A program made the position numbers and the translations under genes. Below the pieces are notes generated by a model. That model did no database searches. It saw nothing but the letters and a program-made list of their open reading frames with translations, and was not told the origin of the DNA. A DNA stretch of 64,000 nt from Flaviflexus salsibiostraticola (GTDB lineage: Bacteria; Actinomycetota; Actinomycetes; Actinomycetales; Actinomycetaceae): assembly GCF_003952265.1 (NCBI RefSeq), contig NZ_CP034438.1, forward strand, positions 372,001-436,000, read 5' to 3'. Positions within the stretch are counted from its first letter, which is position 1, and every line of letters starts with the position of its first letter. Shown here piece by piece: positions 55,940 through 64,000 of the stretch.

Positions 55940-56762
55940 GGACTACAATCTGGCGGTGCTGCTGGAGATCGCACGCCTGCCCAGGTCCACGTTCTACTAC
56001 CATCTGCACGCATTGAACCGTCCCGACCGCCACGCTGCAGTCAAAGCCTTGATAACGGAGATCTTCTCCAGCAGGCAGGGCAGGTACGGGCACCGACGCA
56101 TTCGTCTGGAACTTCACCGCCGCGGCATGCAGATATCGCAGAAGACGGTATGGAAACTGATGCGCGAGCTCGGGTTGAAGTGCAAGACCCGATCACGGAA
56201 ACGGTATGTCAGCTATCGCGGACAGGTCGGAACCATCGCGGACAATGTCCTCAATCGTGACTTCACCGCCACCGAGCCGAACCAGAAATGGGTCACCGAT
56301 GTCACCGAGTTCCGCATCGGAGCCGACAAGCTGTATCTGTCACCGATCATGGATCTCTTCGACCGCTCGGTGCTGTCCTACTCGATCGGTCCCAGCCCGA
56401 CAGTGGAGTTCACCCTGACCCCGCTTAAAGCCGCGCTCAGCGCCCTGCCTCCAGGAGCGACTGTGCTTGTCCATTCAGACCAGGGATTCCAGTACCAGCA
56501 TGGAGCCTGGCGTGCTGCCTTGGCCAACGCAGGGGCACGGCAATCGATGTCACGCAAGGGCAACTGCCTGGACAACGCGGTGATGGAGAACTTCTTCGGA
56601 CACGTCAAGGAAGAGATGTTCCACCACGACCCCCACGACGACATCGCCGCTCTCGAATCAGCCCTGCACACCTATATCGCCTGGTACAACACCCAGCGAC
56701 TATCCCTAACGCTCAAGGGCATGAGCCCGATCGAATACCGGACCCACGCCCTCGCAGCCTAG
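55908..56762 (+). CDS. IS3-family transposase OrfB (DDE integrase domain)
   Basis: A 284-residue retroviral-type integrase. N-terminal HTH_21 helper region (GRYGHRRIRLELHRRG), then the DDE core: first Asp in WVTDVTEF, second Asp in LVHSDQGFQYQ, Glu in DNAVMENFFGHVKEE, 35 residues after the second Asp as in D-D-35-E enzymes, and the C-terminal YIAWYNTQRLSLTLKGMSPIEYR. It can start at GTG 55908 or be made as a fusion with OrfA. All catalytic residues are present. Confidence 0.95.
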   Translation: MRTLAVATLKSDYNLAVLLEIARLPRSTFYYHLHALNRPDRHAAVKALITEIFSSRQGRYGHRRIRLELHRRGMQISQKTVWKLMRELGLKCKTRSRKRYVSYRGQVGTIADNVLNRDFTATEPNQKWVTDVTEFRIGADKLYLSPIMDLFDRSVLSYSIGPSPTVEFTLTPLKAALSALPPGATVLVHSDQGFQYQHGAWRAALANAGARQSMSRKGNCLDNAVMENFFGHVKEEMFHHDPHDDIAALESALHTYIAWYNTQRLSLTLKGMSPIEYRTHALAA

Positions 56763-56801
56763 GTGTTTAATTAACTTGTCCAACAAATGGGGAACAGTTC
56801 A

Positions 56802-56805
56802 CTAT
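56802..56805 (+). repeat. Target-site duplication CTAT, right copy
   Basis: CTAT directly after the right inverted repeat matches the copy at 55360-55363, marking the insertion target of the IS3 element. Confidence 0.85.
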
Positions 56806-56807
56806 TC

Positions 56808-56820
56808 CCGGCCCTTCTCG
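56808..56820 (+). terminator. Right arm of the terminator split by the IS3 element
   Basis: CCGGCCCTTCTCG is the exact complement of the arm at 55345-55357. The arms are now about 1.45 kb apart and unlikely to work as a simple intrinsic terminator for the GTPase operon. Confidence 0.8.
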
Positions 56821-56856
56821 GCATACCGCTCCACCACAGTGCAAACTAGTCCCGAA

Positions 56857-57111
56857 TCACCTGTAGATCTCCCGCCGATGACCGATGCTGATCACGAGGA
56901 CGACGAGTTCAGCGTCTTTGACCTCGTAGATGACTCGATAGTTGCCGACCCGTATCCGGAGGGCACCGCCGCTCCCTTTGACTTCGATTGTTCCGGTTGG
57001 TCGCGGCTCCCCAGCCAGCTCTTCGATTGCCTGCTTCAGACGGCGCATGTCCTGAGGATGCAGTCGCTTGAAGGCCTTTGCCGCTTTGGGGGCGATGCGG
57101 ATGTCATACAT
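56857..57111 (-). CDS. RelE/ParE-family toxin
   Basis: An 84-residue protein of the RelE superfamily: YDIRIAPKAAKAFKRLHPQDMRRLKQAI, then LRIRVGNYRVIYEV and VVLVISIGHRREIY, the strand order and closing H-R-x-x-[IV]-Y pattern of RelE-type mRNA interferases that cut mRNA on the ribosome. The ATG at 57111 is used; a TTG one codon earlier is in frame. It follows the antitoxin gene by 17 bases and they share one operator-promoter. Confidence 0.9.
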   Translation of the reverse strand: MYDIRIAPKAAKAFKRLHPQDMRRLKQAIEELAGEPRPTGTIEVKGSGGALRIRVGNYRVIYEVKDAELVVLVISIGHRREIYR

Positions 57112-57128
57112 CAAGATTGCGTCGCCAG

Positions 57129-57374
57129 CTAGAGTCCGAGCTCATCCATGAGCTCGTCGAACGGGATATATCCGCCAGCTTCTCTTGCTTGGGCCACTGC
57201 TTCGGAATCGAGCTTGTCTTCCAGAGCTTCAATTGCTCGGTCAAAGAATTCGGGCGAGACCAGGACTGCACGGCGATTTGCTCCGCGAGAGGTGATCTCG
57301 ACGGGCTCACGCTGAGCGGCAGCGATGTACTCGCTTTGGTTATTCCGAAATTCTGAAAGAGTCGCACTGGTCAT
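57129..57374 (-). CDS. Phd/YefM-family antitoxin
   Basis: An 81-residue antitoxin. The N-terminal ATLSEFRNNQSEYIAAAQREPVEITSRGANRRAVLVSPEFFD is the Phd/YefM DNA-binding and dimerisation fold; the acidic C-terminus (FDELMDELGL) would wrap the RelE toxin. It precedes the toxin gene, the usual order, and a 27-base palindrome sits just upstream of its start for autoregulation. Confidence 0.9.
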   Translation of the reverse strand: MTSATLSEFRNNQSEYIAAAQREPVEITSRGANRRAVLVSPEFFDRAIEALEDKLDSEAVAQAREAGGYIPFDELMDELGL

Positions 57375-57381
57375 GGTTGGA

Positions 57382-57408
57382 GTGTACTACTTGTACAAGA
57401 TAGTACAC
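57382..57408 (-). promoter_or_regulatory. Operator palindrome of the toxin-antitoxin operon
   Basis: GTGTACTA (57382-57389) and TAGTACAC (57401-57408) surround the central palindrome TTGTACAA (57391-57398), eight bases before the antitoxin start. Repeated TGTAC/GTACA half-sites are typical Phd/YefM binding elements, so the antitoxin and toxin complex likely represses here. Confidence 0.8.
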
Positions 57409-57626
57409 AATAGGGTGAGCAGGTGACAGTGGAACTCGCAATGGTCGTCGATCCTCAAGGTCTGCCGAACGGTCATCGACCTTGGGGTGTTGACCTGGAC
57501 TCCTCTAAATTCACCACCGACCTTCGGAGATATTCGTGGAGAATCGCGCGAAAGCCCTGGCTCTACGCGCGGAAGGTTCTACGGTAGATCTACACCTGCT
57601 CGACGATGCGACGACGGAGATGCGAG

Positions 57627-58107
57627 ATGAGCACACGACCCATTGACGAGATATTCGGAGCTCTTCTCGCCGAGACCTCATCCCGCGTGATCTCCGGGCA
57701 CGGTCCATTCGGGGCGGCTGTCGGCGGCGATTCTCCTCCCCGAACGTGAGCCGAGTCTAGGATTCAATACCGTCACCCTCGTCCACGATCCGACCGCCCA
57801 CGCCGAGATCAATGCGATACGGGACGCCTGCGCTCTGCTCCGCTCCCACAGTCTCGCAGGCGCCACTCTCCTCGCCACGTCGGAGCCGTGTCCCATGTGC
57901 TTGACGGCCGCCATGTGGGCTCGGCTCGATCACGTCTACTACGCGGCGACGATTGCGGATGCTGCGGCCGCAGGCTTCGACGACACTGCTTTCTATCAGC
58001 AGGTCACCGAGGGCCCAGCCGACTTCACCTACACCCACGTTCCTCACCTCGACCGGCTCCTGCGGTTCACGACATGGACGGAACTCGAGGACAAGATCCC
58101 GTACTGA
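57627..58107 (+). pseudogene. Frameshifted nucleoside/guanine deaminase
   Basis: Two reading frames together give a cytidine-deaminase-fold purine deaminase. The first (ATG 57627) encodes MSTRPIDEIFGALLAETSSR and then GHGPFGAAVGGD before a TGA at 57747. The second frame, open from about 57691 to the stop at 58107, encodes NTVTLVHDPTAHAEINAIRDAC, with the HAE zinc and proton-shuttle motif, and SEPCPMC, with the two zinc cysteines. The frame change falls between about 57735 and 57760. Zinc-site residues are all kept, so the break may be recent or a sequence error. Confidence 0.75.
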
Positions 58108-58219
58108 CGCTCGCTCGGGATAGGCGCGTAGAGCTGGGCAGGGTGAGGTGACTATCGCTGAGGAAGCCACCGGTGCAACGAGTGCCAGACTCGCCGACTC
58201 ATCTTCGCAGACTGTAAAC

Positions 58220-58247
58220 GTGCGGCCCCTCCGAAGAGGGGCCGCAC
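58220..58247 (-). terminator. Terminator of the DEAD-box helicase gene
   Basis: GTGCGGCCCCTC (58220-58231) and GAGGGGCCGCAC (58236-58247) form a perfect 12-base-pair stem with a CGAA loop. On the minus strand it follows the helicase stop and is succeeded by GTTTACAG. A smaller hairpin (TCACTC/GAGTGA, about 58253-58266) lies between it and the stop. Confidence 0.8.
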
Positions 58248-58283
58248 GGGTGTCACTCAAGAGTGACGTGTCGCTCCGCTGTC

Positions 58284-60161
58284 TCAGTAGTCTCGGCGAC
58301 GCTTGGGAGCTGCGGTCCGACGCTTGTCGAAACGGTCACCCCCACGCTTGAATCTCTCTCCACCGCTCATGCGGTCACCACGATCGCTTCGGTATCCACC
58401 GCGATCGCTGCGGTAGCCGCCACGGTCGCTGCGATGACCGCCACGGTCGCCGCCGCCACGGGGTCCCTCGTCAAGACGGATCTTGAGGGCACGGCCGGAG
58501 ACCTCGGCGTCGTAGATGCGGCTGGTCGCATCGGAGGAGAGCTCGCCGATGATCTCGACGAGGGAGAAGGAGGGGTAGATGTCGATCTTGCCGAGGTCCG
58601 AGCCGCGAAGCCCGCCCTCGCCTGTGATCGCACCGACGATCGCGCCTGGCTTGACGCCGTCGCGGTGGCCGACCTCGACGCGGTAGCGGCGTGAACCGGA
58701 CATGGAGCCGCGCTCACGGCGTTCGCCGCGATCCCGGTCCTGGCGGTCCCCGCGCTCGTCGCGGACGGTGATGCGGTCCGGCTCGTCATTGGCCTGCGGC
58801 CCGGGGTCGCGAACGCCGAGCGCGAGAAGAGCATAGACAAGGTCATCGACCGACATGTCGGTCTCGCCGGCCTCTTGGGCCGCCTTGAAGGCCGCGAGGG
58901 TCTCGCGGTAGACGGAGAGCCTGCCGGCGGCGTGGCGCTCGACGGCCTCCTTGAGAAGCCTATCGGCGCGGAGCTTCGACACCTCGGCGGGCGAGGGGAG
59001 CTCGACCTCTTCCATGTTCGCCTTCGTGGCCTGCTCGATCTTGCGCAGGCGTGCACGCTCACGGGGAGTGACGAACGAGAGGGCGACGCCTTCACGGCCG
59101 GCGCGGCCGGTACGGCCGATCCTGTGGACGTAGGTGTCGATCTCCTTCGGGATATCGAAGTTGATGACGAGTCCGATCCGCTCGACGTCGAGGCCGCGGG
59201 CGGCCACGTCGGTGGCGACGAGAACGTCGAGGAAGCCCTCGCGGAGGCGGTTGACGAGCTTCTCGCGGTCACGCTGCGCGACATCACCCGACAGGGCGGC
59301 GGCCTGGACGCCGCGGGCGTTGAGCTCGAGGGCGAGCTCCTCGGCTGAGGCGCGGGTGCGGACGAAGACGATCGCCGCATCCGCCTCCGTCGTCGCGAGG
59401 ACGCGGGCGAGTCCGCCGATCTTGTGGCGGGAGGGCACGACCGCGAAGGTCTGCTTGACGGTGGAGACGACCGAGCGCGGGTTCGAGACGGAGATGTGCT
59501 TCGGGTTCGTCATGTGGTGCTCGGCGACCCGGCGGATCTGCGGCGGCATCGTCGCCGAGAAGAGCGCGGTCACGCGGTTCTCGGTCGGCAGCGATTCGGC
59601 GATCTTCTCGACATCCTCGGCGAAGCCCATGCGGAGCATCTCATCGGCCTCATCGAGGACGAAGTAGGAGACGCGGGAGAGATCGAGGGCGCCCTTGGCG
59701 ATGAGGTCCATGACGCGGCCCGGGGTGCCGACGACAACCTGTGCGCCGCGCTCGAGGGCGCGGATCTGCGGAACGTAGGAGGAGCCGCCGTACACGGCGA
59801 CGACGTCGATGTCGCGGGACACGGCCGCGAAATCCTTGATCGCGTCCGCGACCTGCATGGCAAGCTCACGGGTGGGGGCGAGGACGATCGACTGGACGCG
59901 GCGCTTGGCCGGGTCGATCTGCGCAAGCAGGGGGAGGCCGAACGCGGCCGTCTTACCCGTGCCTGTCTGGGCGACGCCGACGACGTCGCGGCCGCTGAGA
60001 AGCGTCGGAATGGTCTGCTCCTGAATCGCGGTGGGGGTGGTGAAGCCCAACTTCTGGACCGCGTCGAGCAGGTCATCGGGTAGGCCGAGCTCGGCAAAGC
60101 CCGGCGCAGTAATCTCTTCAGCTTCGATTTCGGGGGTGTTCAGTTCAGGCGTATCCGCCAT
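58284..60161 (-). CDS. deaD: DEAD-box ATP-dependent RNA helicase (DeaD/CsdA-like)
   Basis: A 625-residue helicase for ribosome assembly and RNA turnover. Motifs: Q motif FTTPTAIQEQTIP, I AQTGTGKTAAF, Ia APTRELAMQ, II VLDEADEML, III SATMP, VI HRIGRTGRAGR. A DbpA-type RNA-binding domain follows (about 480-560, RYRVEVGHRDGVKPGAIVGAI). The C-terminus is a basic, disordered run with repeated S-D-R-G-G-Y/H-R units. The ATG at 60161 has GAGGAAG upstream; an earlier in-frame start at 60197 is less likely. Confidence 0.93.
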   Translation of the reverse strand: MADTPELNTPEIEAEEITAPGFAELGLPDDLLDAVQKLGFTTPTAIQEQTIPTLLSGRDVVGVAQTGTGKTAAFGLPLLAQIDPAKRRVQSIVLAPTRELAMQVADAIKDFAAVSRDIDVVAVYGGSSYVPQIRALERGAQVVVGTPGRVMDLIAKGALDLSRVSYFVLDEADEMLRMGFAEDVEKIAESLPTENRVTALFSATMPPQIRRVAEHHMTNPKHISVSNPRSVVSTVKQTFAVVPSRHKIGGLARVLATTEADAAIVFVRTRASAEELALELNARGVQAAALSGDVAQRDREKLVNRLREGFLDVLVATDVAARGLDVERIGLVINFDIPKEIDTYVHRIGRTGRAGREGVALSFVTPRERARLRKIEQATKANMEEVELPSPAEVSKLRADRLLKEAVERHAAGRLSVYRETLAAFKAAQEAGETDMSVDDLVYALLALGVRDPGPQANDEPDRITVRDERGDRQDRDRGERRERGSMSGSRRYRVEVGHRDGVKPGAIVGAITGEGGLRGSDLGKIDIYPSFSLVEIIGELSSDATSRIYDAEVSGRALKIRLDEGPRGGGDRGGHRSDRGGYRSDRGGYRSDRGDRMSGGERFKRGGDRFDKRRTAAPKRRRDY

Positions 60162-60278
60162 TGTCTTCCTCATCTGCCGAGCTGCCCGAACATTCACATA
60201 CTCGCAGCCTCAGCTATCACGGCGCCCCTCGGGCGCGTGGCGCAGGGCGCCACCGGCGCACGTTGCGCCTCAACCACT

Positions 60279-61691
60279 CTAGCGAGAGTCGACGGAATTC
60301 GGCAGACCCACGACGGTGACCTTCGGCTCAACACGGAAGGACACCGCGAGGGCGAAGGCCGCGAGCCCGCTCATGACGACGAGGAGGACAAAGAAGGAGA
60401 GGGTGCCCTGGCCGGCGATGAGGGCGAAGACGATCCCGGCGACAGCGATGGCGAGGGAAGCGCCCAGGGTGTCGGACAGCTGGAGGGCCGAGGAGGTGCC
60501 GCCCTGCTTCTCGATCGGGGTAAGGGAGAGCGCATGGGTCGCCATGGCCGGGAAGGCCATGCCGATGCCGAGGCCGGCGATCGACCAGGCGATGATGAGG
60601 AGGATGGGGGAGACGCTCGACCAGGCGACCGGGATGGTCATGACACAGCCGACGAGCATGATGAAGGCACCCCAGGTTGCGATGTGCTTTCTCTTATCCG
60701 GGTCGACGACCCGGGCCTGGACGAAGGAGCCGAGCGCCCACGTGATGCTTCCGAACGTCAGCGTGAGCCCGGCCTGGAACGGGTCCCAGCCGTGGATCCG
60801 CTGGAGCATGAGGGGCAGGTAGATCTCGATGCCGATGAACGTGCCGTTGATGATCCCGCGGAAGGCGATCGTCGAGGGCAGCCCGCGGCGCAGGCTGATC
60901 GTGCCCGGCGGAAGGAGGGGCCGCACGAAGGCGAGGGCAGCCACCATGGAGACGCCGATGGCGACATAGGTGAAGACCGTGAAGTCATCCGCGGTCGTGC
61001 CGGAGAGGACCTGGAGGATGATGGCGGCGCCGCCCGTGCCGAAGGCGAGGAGGGCGGTACGGGGGATGCGAGACAGATTGCCCGTGAACTCCATCGGCGG
61101 CAGGATCGCCAGAACCCTGCCGATCGCCGGGAGCATGAAGACGAGGATGGTCGGGACGATCGCGAAGACCCAGCGCCAGTGGATCTGCTGAACGAGGAAG
61201 CCCGAGATCGCAGGCCCCACGAGGGAGGGCACGACCCATGCGGCCGCGAAGAAGGCGAAGAACTTCGGCTGCTGTGCGGCAGGCACGAGCCTGCCGACGA
61301 GAACGTAGAGGGGAACGACGCAGAGGCCGCCGCCCAGGCCCTGGACGAGGCGGCCGATCGTGAATATCTCGATGGTCGGCGCCGCCGTGCAGATGACGAG
61401 GCCGACCGCGAAGGCGGACAGGCCGATGAAGAGAGCGGGCTTGACACCCTTGGCGTCAACCCACTGCCCGGCCAGGGCGGTCGTGATGAGCTGAGCGGCG
61501 AGGGTGATGCCGTTGGCGAGGGCGAAGAGATGCTCCCCGTCGAGATCCCGGGTCACGGTCGGCATCGCCGTTGTCACGGCAAGGGCCTCGAACGCGATCG
61601 CGGTGATGATCGCCGTCGCCGTCCACAGCAGCCAGCGCTGAGCCTTCTCAGAAGCTGTGGGCTGGGGGCGGGTTCTCTTCATAATGGGCAT
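60279..61691 (-). CDS. Major facilitator superfamily transporter (drug:H+ antiporter-like)
   Basis: About 470 residues with 12 to 14 membrane segments. The first helices (EALAVTTAMPTVTRDL with the conserved A-L-x-x-x-x-P-T pattern), loop GQWVDAKGVKPALFIG and motif C-like WRWVFAIVPTILVF place it near DHA2-type multidrug exporters. The substrate is unknown. Start choice is open: ATG 61691 close to GGTGAG, or ATG 61682 with GAGAG at better spacing. It stands alone, divergent from aspS. Confidence 0.82.
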   Translation of the reverse strand: MPIMKRTRPQPTASEKAQRWLLWTATAIITAIAFEALAVTTAMPTVTRDLDGEHLFALANGITLAAQLITTALAGQWVDAKGVKPALFIGLSAFAVGLVICTAAPTIEIFTIGRLVQGLGGGLCVVPLYVLVGRLVPAAQQPKFFAFFAAAWVVPSLVGPAISGFLVQQIHWRWVFAIVPTILVFMLPAIGRVLAILPPMEFTGNLSRIPRTALLAFGTGGAAIILQVLSGTTADDFTVFTYVAIGVSMVAALAFVRPLLPPGTISLRRGLPSTIAFRGIINGTFIGIEIYLPLMLQRIHGWDPFQAGLTLTFGSITWALGSFVQARVVDPDKRKHIATWGAFIMLVGCVMTIPVAWSSVSPILLIIAWSIAGLGIGMAFPAMATHALSLTPIEKQGGTSSALQLSDTLGASLAIAVAGIVFALIAGQGTLSFFVLLVVMSGLAAFALAVSFRVEPKVTVVGLPNSVDSR

Positions 61692-61829
61692 TCTCTCACC
61701 GGCCATCGATGCCCGACCACCTCGACAGAGGTGATGCGTGTCCTACACTGTTCCTTGGTGTCGGCTCGTCTCGCCGCCGCCCGGATCCGCCCGTCTCGCG
61801 GGTCAGAACCATAGAGGAATTGAGGAATT

Positions 61830-63653
61830 GTGCTCCGTTCGCACTATACGGGAAGCCTGCGTGCCTCCCACGTGGGAGAAACCGTCACCCTGGTCGGCTG
61901 GGTCGACCGCCGCCGCGACCATGGCGGGATCGCCTTCATCGACCTGCGGGACGCCTCCGGCATCGCCCAGGTCGTCATCCGCGAAGAGGTCGCCCACGAG
62001 CTCCGGGCCGAATACGTCATCCAGGTGACCGGCACCGTCTCCGAGCGCCCCGAGGGCAACGCCAATGCTGCGATCCCCACGGGCGAAATCGAAGTCATCG
62101 CCGATGACGTCGAGATCCTCAACTCGGCCGCCCCGCTCCCGTTCCAGGTCTCCGAGCACGCCGAGGATTCCGGGAAGGTCGGCGAGGAGACCCGCCTCAA
62201 GTACCGCTACCTCGACCTGCGCCGCAAGTACGAGCAGAACGCGATCCGCCTGCGCGCCAAGGTCAACCGCGCGGCACGCGCGGTCCTCGACGAGGCCGAC
62301 TTCGTCGAGATCGAGACCCCGACGCTCACCCGCTCGACCCCCGAGGGTGCCCGCGACTTCCTCGTCCCGGCCCGCCTCTCACCCGGATCCTGGTACGCCC
62401 TGCCGCAGTCCCCGCAGCTGTTCAAGCAGCTCCTCATGGTGGCCGGCATGGAGCGCTACTACCAGATCGCCCGCTGCTACCGCGACGAGGACTTCCGCGC
62501 CGACCGCCAGCCGGAGTTCACCCAGCTCGACGTCGAGATGTCCTTCGTTGAGCAGGATGACGTCATCGAGATCGCCGAGAAGGTCCTCCGCGAGGTCTGG
62601 AGCCTCATCGACTACGACCTGTCGACCCCGATCCCGCGCATGACCTACGCCGAGGCCATGCGCCGATTCGGCACCGATAAGCCCGACCTGCGCTTCGGCC
62701 AGGAGCTCGTCGACCTCACCGAGTACTTCAAGGACACCCCCTTCCGGGTGTTCCAGAACGAGTACGTCGGCGCAGTTGTCATGCCCGGCGGCGGCTCCCA
62801 GCCGCGCCGCACGTTCGACAAGTGGCAGGAGTGGGCGAAGGCCCGCGGCGCCAAGGGTCTTGCCTACGTGACGATCGCGGAGGATGGCACGCTCGGCGGC
62901 CCCGTCGCCAAGAACATCACCGATGCCGAGCGCGACGGCCTCGCCGAGGCGACCGGCGCGAAGCCGGGCGACTGCATCTTCTTCGCCGCCGGCGACACGA
63001 CCGCGTCCCGCGCGCTGCTCGGCGCGGCCCGCCTCGAGATCGGTGAGCGCTGCGGCCTCATCGACCCGAAGGAATGGGCGTTCGTCTGGGTTGTCGACGC
63101 ACCGCTCTTCAAGCCCAGCTCCGAGGCCCAGGCCGAGGGCGACGTCGCGGTCGGCGGCGGCTCGTGGACGGCCGTTCACCACGCCTTCACTTCACCCAAG
63201 CCCGAGCACCTCGACACGTTCGACACGGATCCGGGCAGCGCGCTCGCCTACGCCTACGACATCGTCTGCAACGGCAACGAGATCGGCGGCGGCTCGATCC
63301 GTATCCACCGCTCCGATGTTCAGGAGCGTGTCTTCAAGGTCATGGGCCTGTCTCAGGAGGAGGCGCAGGAGAAGTTCGGCTTCCTCCTCGACGCGTTCAA
63401 GTACGGCGCCCCGCCGCACGGCGGCATCGCCTTCGGATGGGACCGCATTGTCGCACTCCTCGTCGACGCACCCTCGATCCGCGACGTCATCGCTTTCCCG
63501 AAGTCGGGCGGCGGCTACGACCCGCTGACTGAGGCACCGGCACCGATCACCCCCGAGCAGCGCAAGGAGGCCGGCGTCGACGCGAAGCCGAAGGCGCGCG
63601 GCGAGGACGAGCAGGCCGACGAGGCAGGCGAGGCCCCGGAGGCGGATGCGTAG
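61830..63653 (+). CDS. aspS: Aspartyl-tRNA synthetase
   Basis: A 607-residue class II synthetase of the bacterial type. The N-terminal OB fold ([23 protein letters not shown]), motif 1 to 2 region with [19 protein letters not shown] and [37 protein letters not shown], the large bacterial GAD insert (about 285-430), and motif 3 [19 protein letters not shown] are intact. GTG start after GAGGAA. Whether it also charges tRNA-Asn cannot be told. The C-terminal tail is acidic ([16 protein letters not shown]). Confidence 0.95.
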   Translation: MLRSHYTGSLRASHVGETVTLVGWVDRRRDHGGIAFIDLRDASGIAQVVIREEVAHELRAEYVIQVTGTVSERPEGNANAAIPTGEIEVIADDVEILNSAAPLPFQVSEHAEDSGKVGEETRLKYRYLDLRRKYEQNAIRLRAKVNRAARAVLDEADFVEIETPTLTRSTPEGARDFLVPARLSPGSWYALPQSPQLFKQLLMVAGMERYYQIARCYRDEDFRADRQPEFTQLDVEMSFVEQDDVIEIAEKVLREVWSLIDYDLSTPIPRMTYAEAMRRFGTDKPDLRFGQELVDLTEYFKDTPFRVFQNEYVGAVVMPGGGSQPRRTFDKWQEWAKARGAKGLAYVTIAEDGTLGGPVAKNITDAERDGLAEATGAKPGDCIFFAAGDTTASRALLGAARLEIGERCGLIDPKEWAFVWVVDAPLFKPSSEAQAEGDVAVGGGSWTAVHHAFTSPKPEHLDTFDTDPGSALAYAYDIVCNGNEIGGGSIRIHRSDVQERVFKVMGLSQEEAQEKFGFLLDAFKYGAPPHGGIAFGWDRIVALLVDAPSIRDVIAFPKSGGGYDPLTEAPAPITPEQRKEAGVDAKPKARGEDEQADEAGEAPEADA

Positions 63654-63654
63654 C

Positions 63655-64000
63655 ATGGGGATGGACAGGGCCACCGAGGTCTTCTGGAACAGCGGCGCCG
63701 AACGGTGGGACCACCTCGTCGAGCGGGGCACCGCCCTGCTCTTCGAGACGGGCGATGACTACGCCATCCTCGCCGTGACCTCGAAGCCGGTTGCGGACCT
63801 CGATGAGCTCGTGGCGCTGAGGGACAGTGAGGATGACGAGTTCCTCAGCCTGAGCGCCATCGGCAACCCCGCCTCCATCAACCGCGCCCTCGATCGGGTG
63901 CGGGAGGAGATGGAGGAGGGCAGGCTCGAGGCCCTGCCGGGCAGGGGCACCCTGCCCCCGCCCGCCTACGCCATGTTCGAGGAGCAGACGCTCCACGGCC
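63655..64000 (+). CDS. Hypothetical protein, 3' end outside the window
   Basis: An open frame starts at ATG 63655 (or ATG 63661), one base after the aspS stop, and runs to the window end (115 codons seen). The product begins MGMDRATEVFWNSGAERWDHLV and continues without signal peptide or membrane helix; it contains an acidic segment (ALRDSEDDEFLSL) and a helix rich in Arg and Glu (RALDRVREEMEEGRLEAL). I do not recognise a family. Codon use is like its neighbours and the tight spacing suggests co-transcription with aspS. Confidence 0.65.
   Translation, partial: MGMDRATEVFWNSGAERWDHLVERGTALLFETGDDYAILAVTSKPVADLDELVALRDSEDDEFLSLSAIGNPASINRALDRVREEMEEGRLEALPGRGTLPPPAYAMFEEQTLHG

Larger units (their letters stand above)
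55364..56801 (+). mobile_element. IS3-family (IS150-type) insertion sequence, apparently intact
   Basis: A 1438-base element with imperfect terminal inverted repeats of 24 bases (18 matches): left 55364-55387 beginning TGAAGTGCTCCCC and ending GTTGGAC, right 56778-56801 whose complement begins TGAACTGTTCCCC and ends GTTGGAC. It carries orfA and orfB with a frameshift signal, and is flanked by CTAT duplications, so insertion is recent enough for the scar to be undamaged. It sits in the loop of a terminator hairpin. Confidence 0.93.

Noticed and set aside
60237..61814. A 525-residue open frame opposite the MFS transporter
   Set aside because: Very high in Glu, Asp, Arg and Gly with no fold signals; the opposite strand encodes a clean multi-helix transporter.

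Overview
The window is high-GC DNA with densely packed genes joined by many 1 to 4 base start/stop overlaps (ATGA, GTGA) and frequent GTG starts. It carries an actinobacterial SUF operon led by a SufR-type regulator, a phosphatidylinositol mannoside (PIM) lipid cluster, TreY/TreZ/GlgX, and the ruvCAB-yajC-secDF-apt-rel order. Together these point to an actinomycete (Actinomycetia). A member of the Actinomycetaceae is plausible, but that is inference from gene content; no 16S gene is present.

Layout. 1-6613: sufR-sufB-sufD-Rieske ferredoxin-sufC-sufS-sufU-DUF59, one Fe-S assembly operon closed by a strong hairpin. 6762-8663: dxs. 8764-10499 (minus): DUF3000 gene and RNase D. 10588-13099: FemAB-like aminoacyltransferase and an MFS carrier. 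13198-19631 (minus): glgX-treY-treZ, debranching glycogen and converting the linear glucan to trehalose. 19789-26875: accessory-looking stretch with a HEPN-DUF3320 protein, a SemiSWEET, an XpaC/TelA pair, four tRNAs (Val-CAC, Gly-GCC, Cys-GCA, Val-GAC), a membrane protein and an IS110-family element. 26946-29696 (minus): lysophospholipase-like hydrolase and acetyl-CoA synthetase.

30002-37053: thrS followed by phosphatidylinositol-phosphate synthase, PIM acyltransferase, PimA, a LemA-like protein, a PrsW protease and a NUDIX hydrolase, nearly all overlapping. 37160-44804: yebC, TauE/SafE, ruvC, ruvA, ruvB, yajC, secD, secF, apt. 44905-47205: bifunctional (p)ppGpp enzyme, followed convergently by an AbiEi-like orphan. 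47808-49715 (minus): DUF349 protein. 49862-55320: metallo-beta-lactamase protein with a Cys-rich insert, hisS, and two dynamin-like GTPases.

55364-56801: an apparently intact IS3-family (IS150-type) element that landed in the loop of the terminator hairpin behind the second GTPase gene. 56857-57374 (minus): RelE/Phd-type toxin-antitoxin pair with a palindromic operator. 57627-58107: a frameshifted nucleoside deaminase. 58284-60161 (minus): DEAD-box RNA helicase. 60279-61691 (minus): MFS transporter. 61830-63653: aspS, then a gene cut by the window end.

Most of the window is housekeeping sequence. The less ordinary items are the HEPN-DUF3320 protein, the structured left end of the IS110 element (candidate bridge RNA), the IS3 element inside a terminator loop, the Cys-rich insert in the MBL protein, and the hisS-linked dynamin pair.
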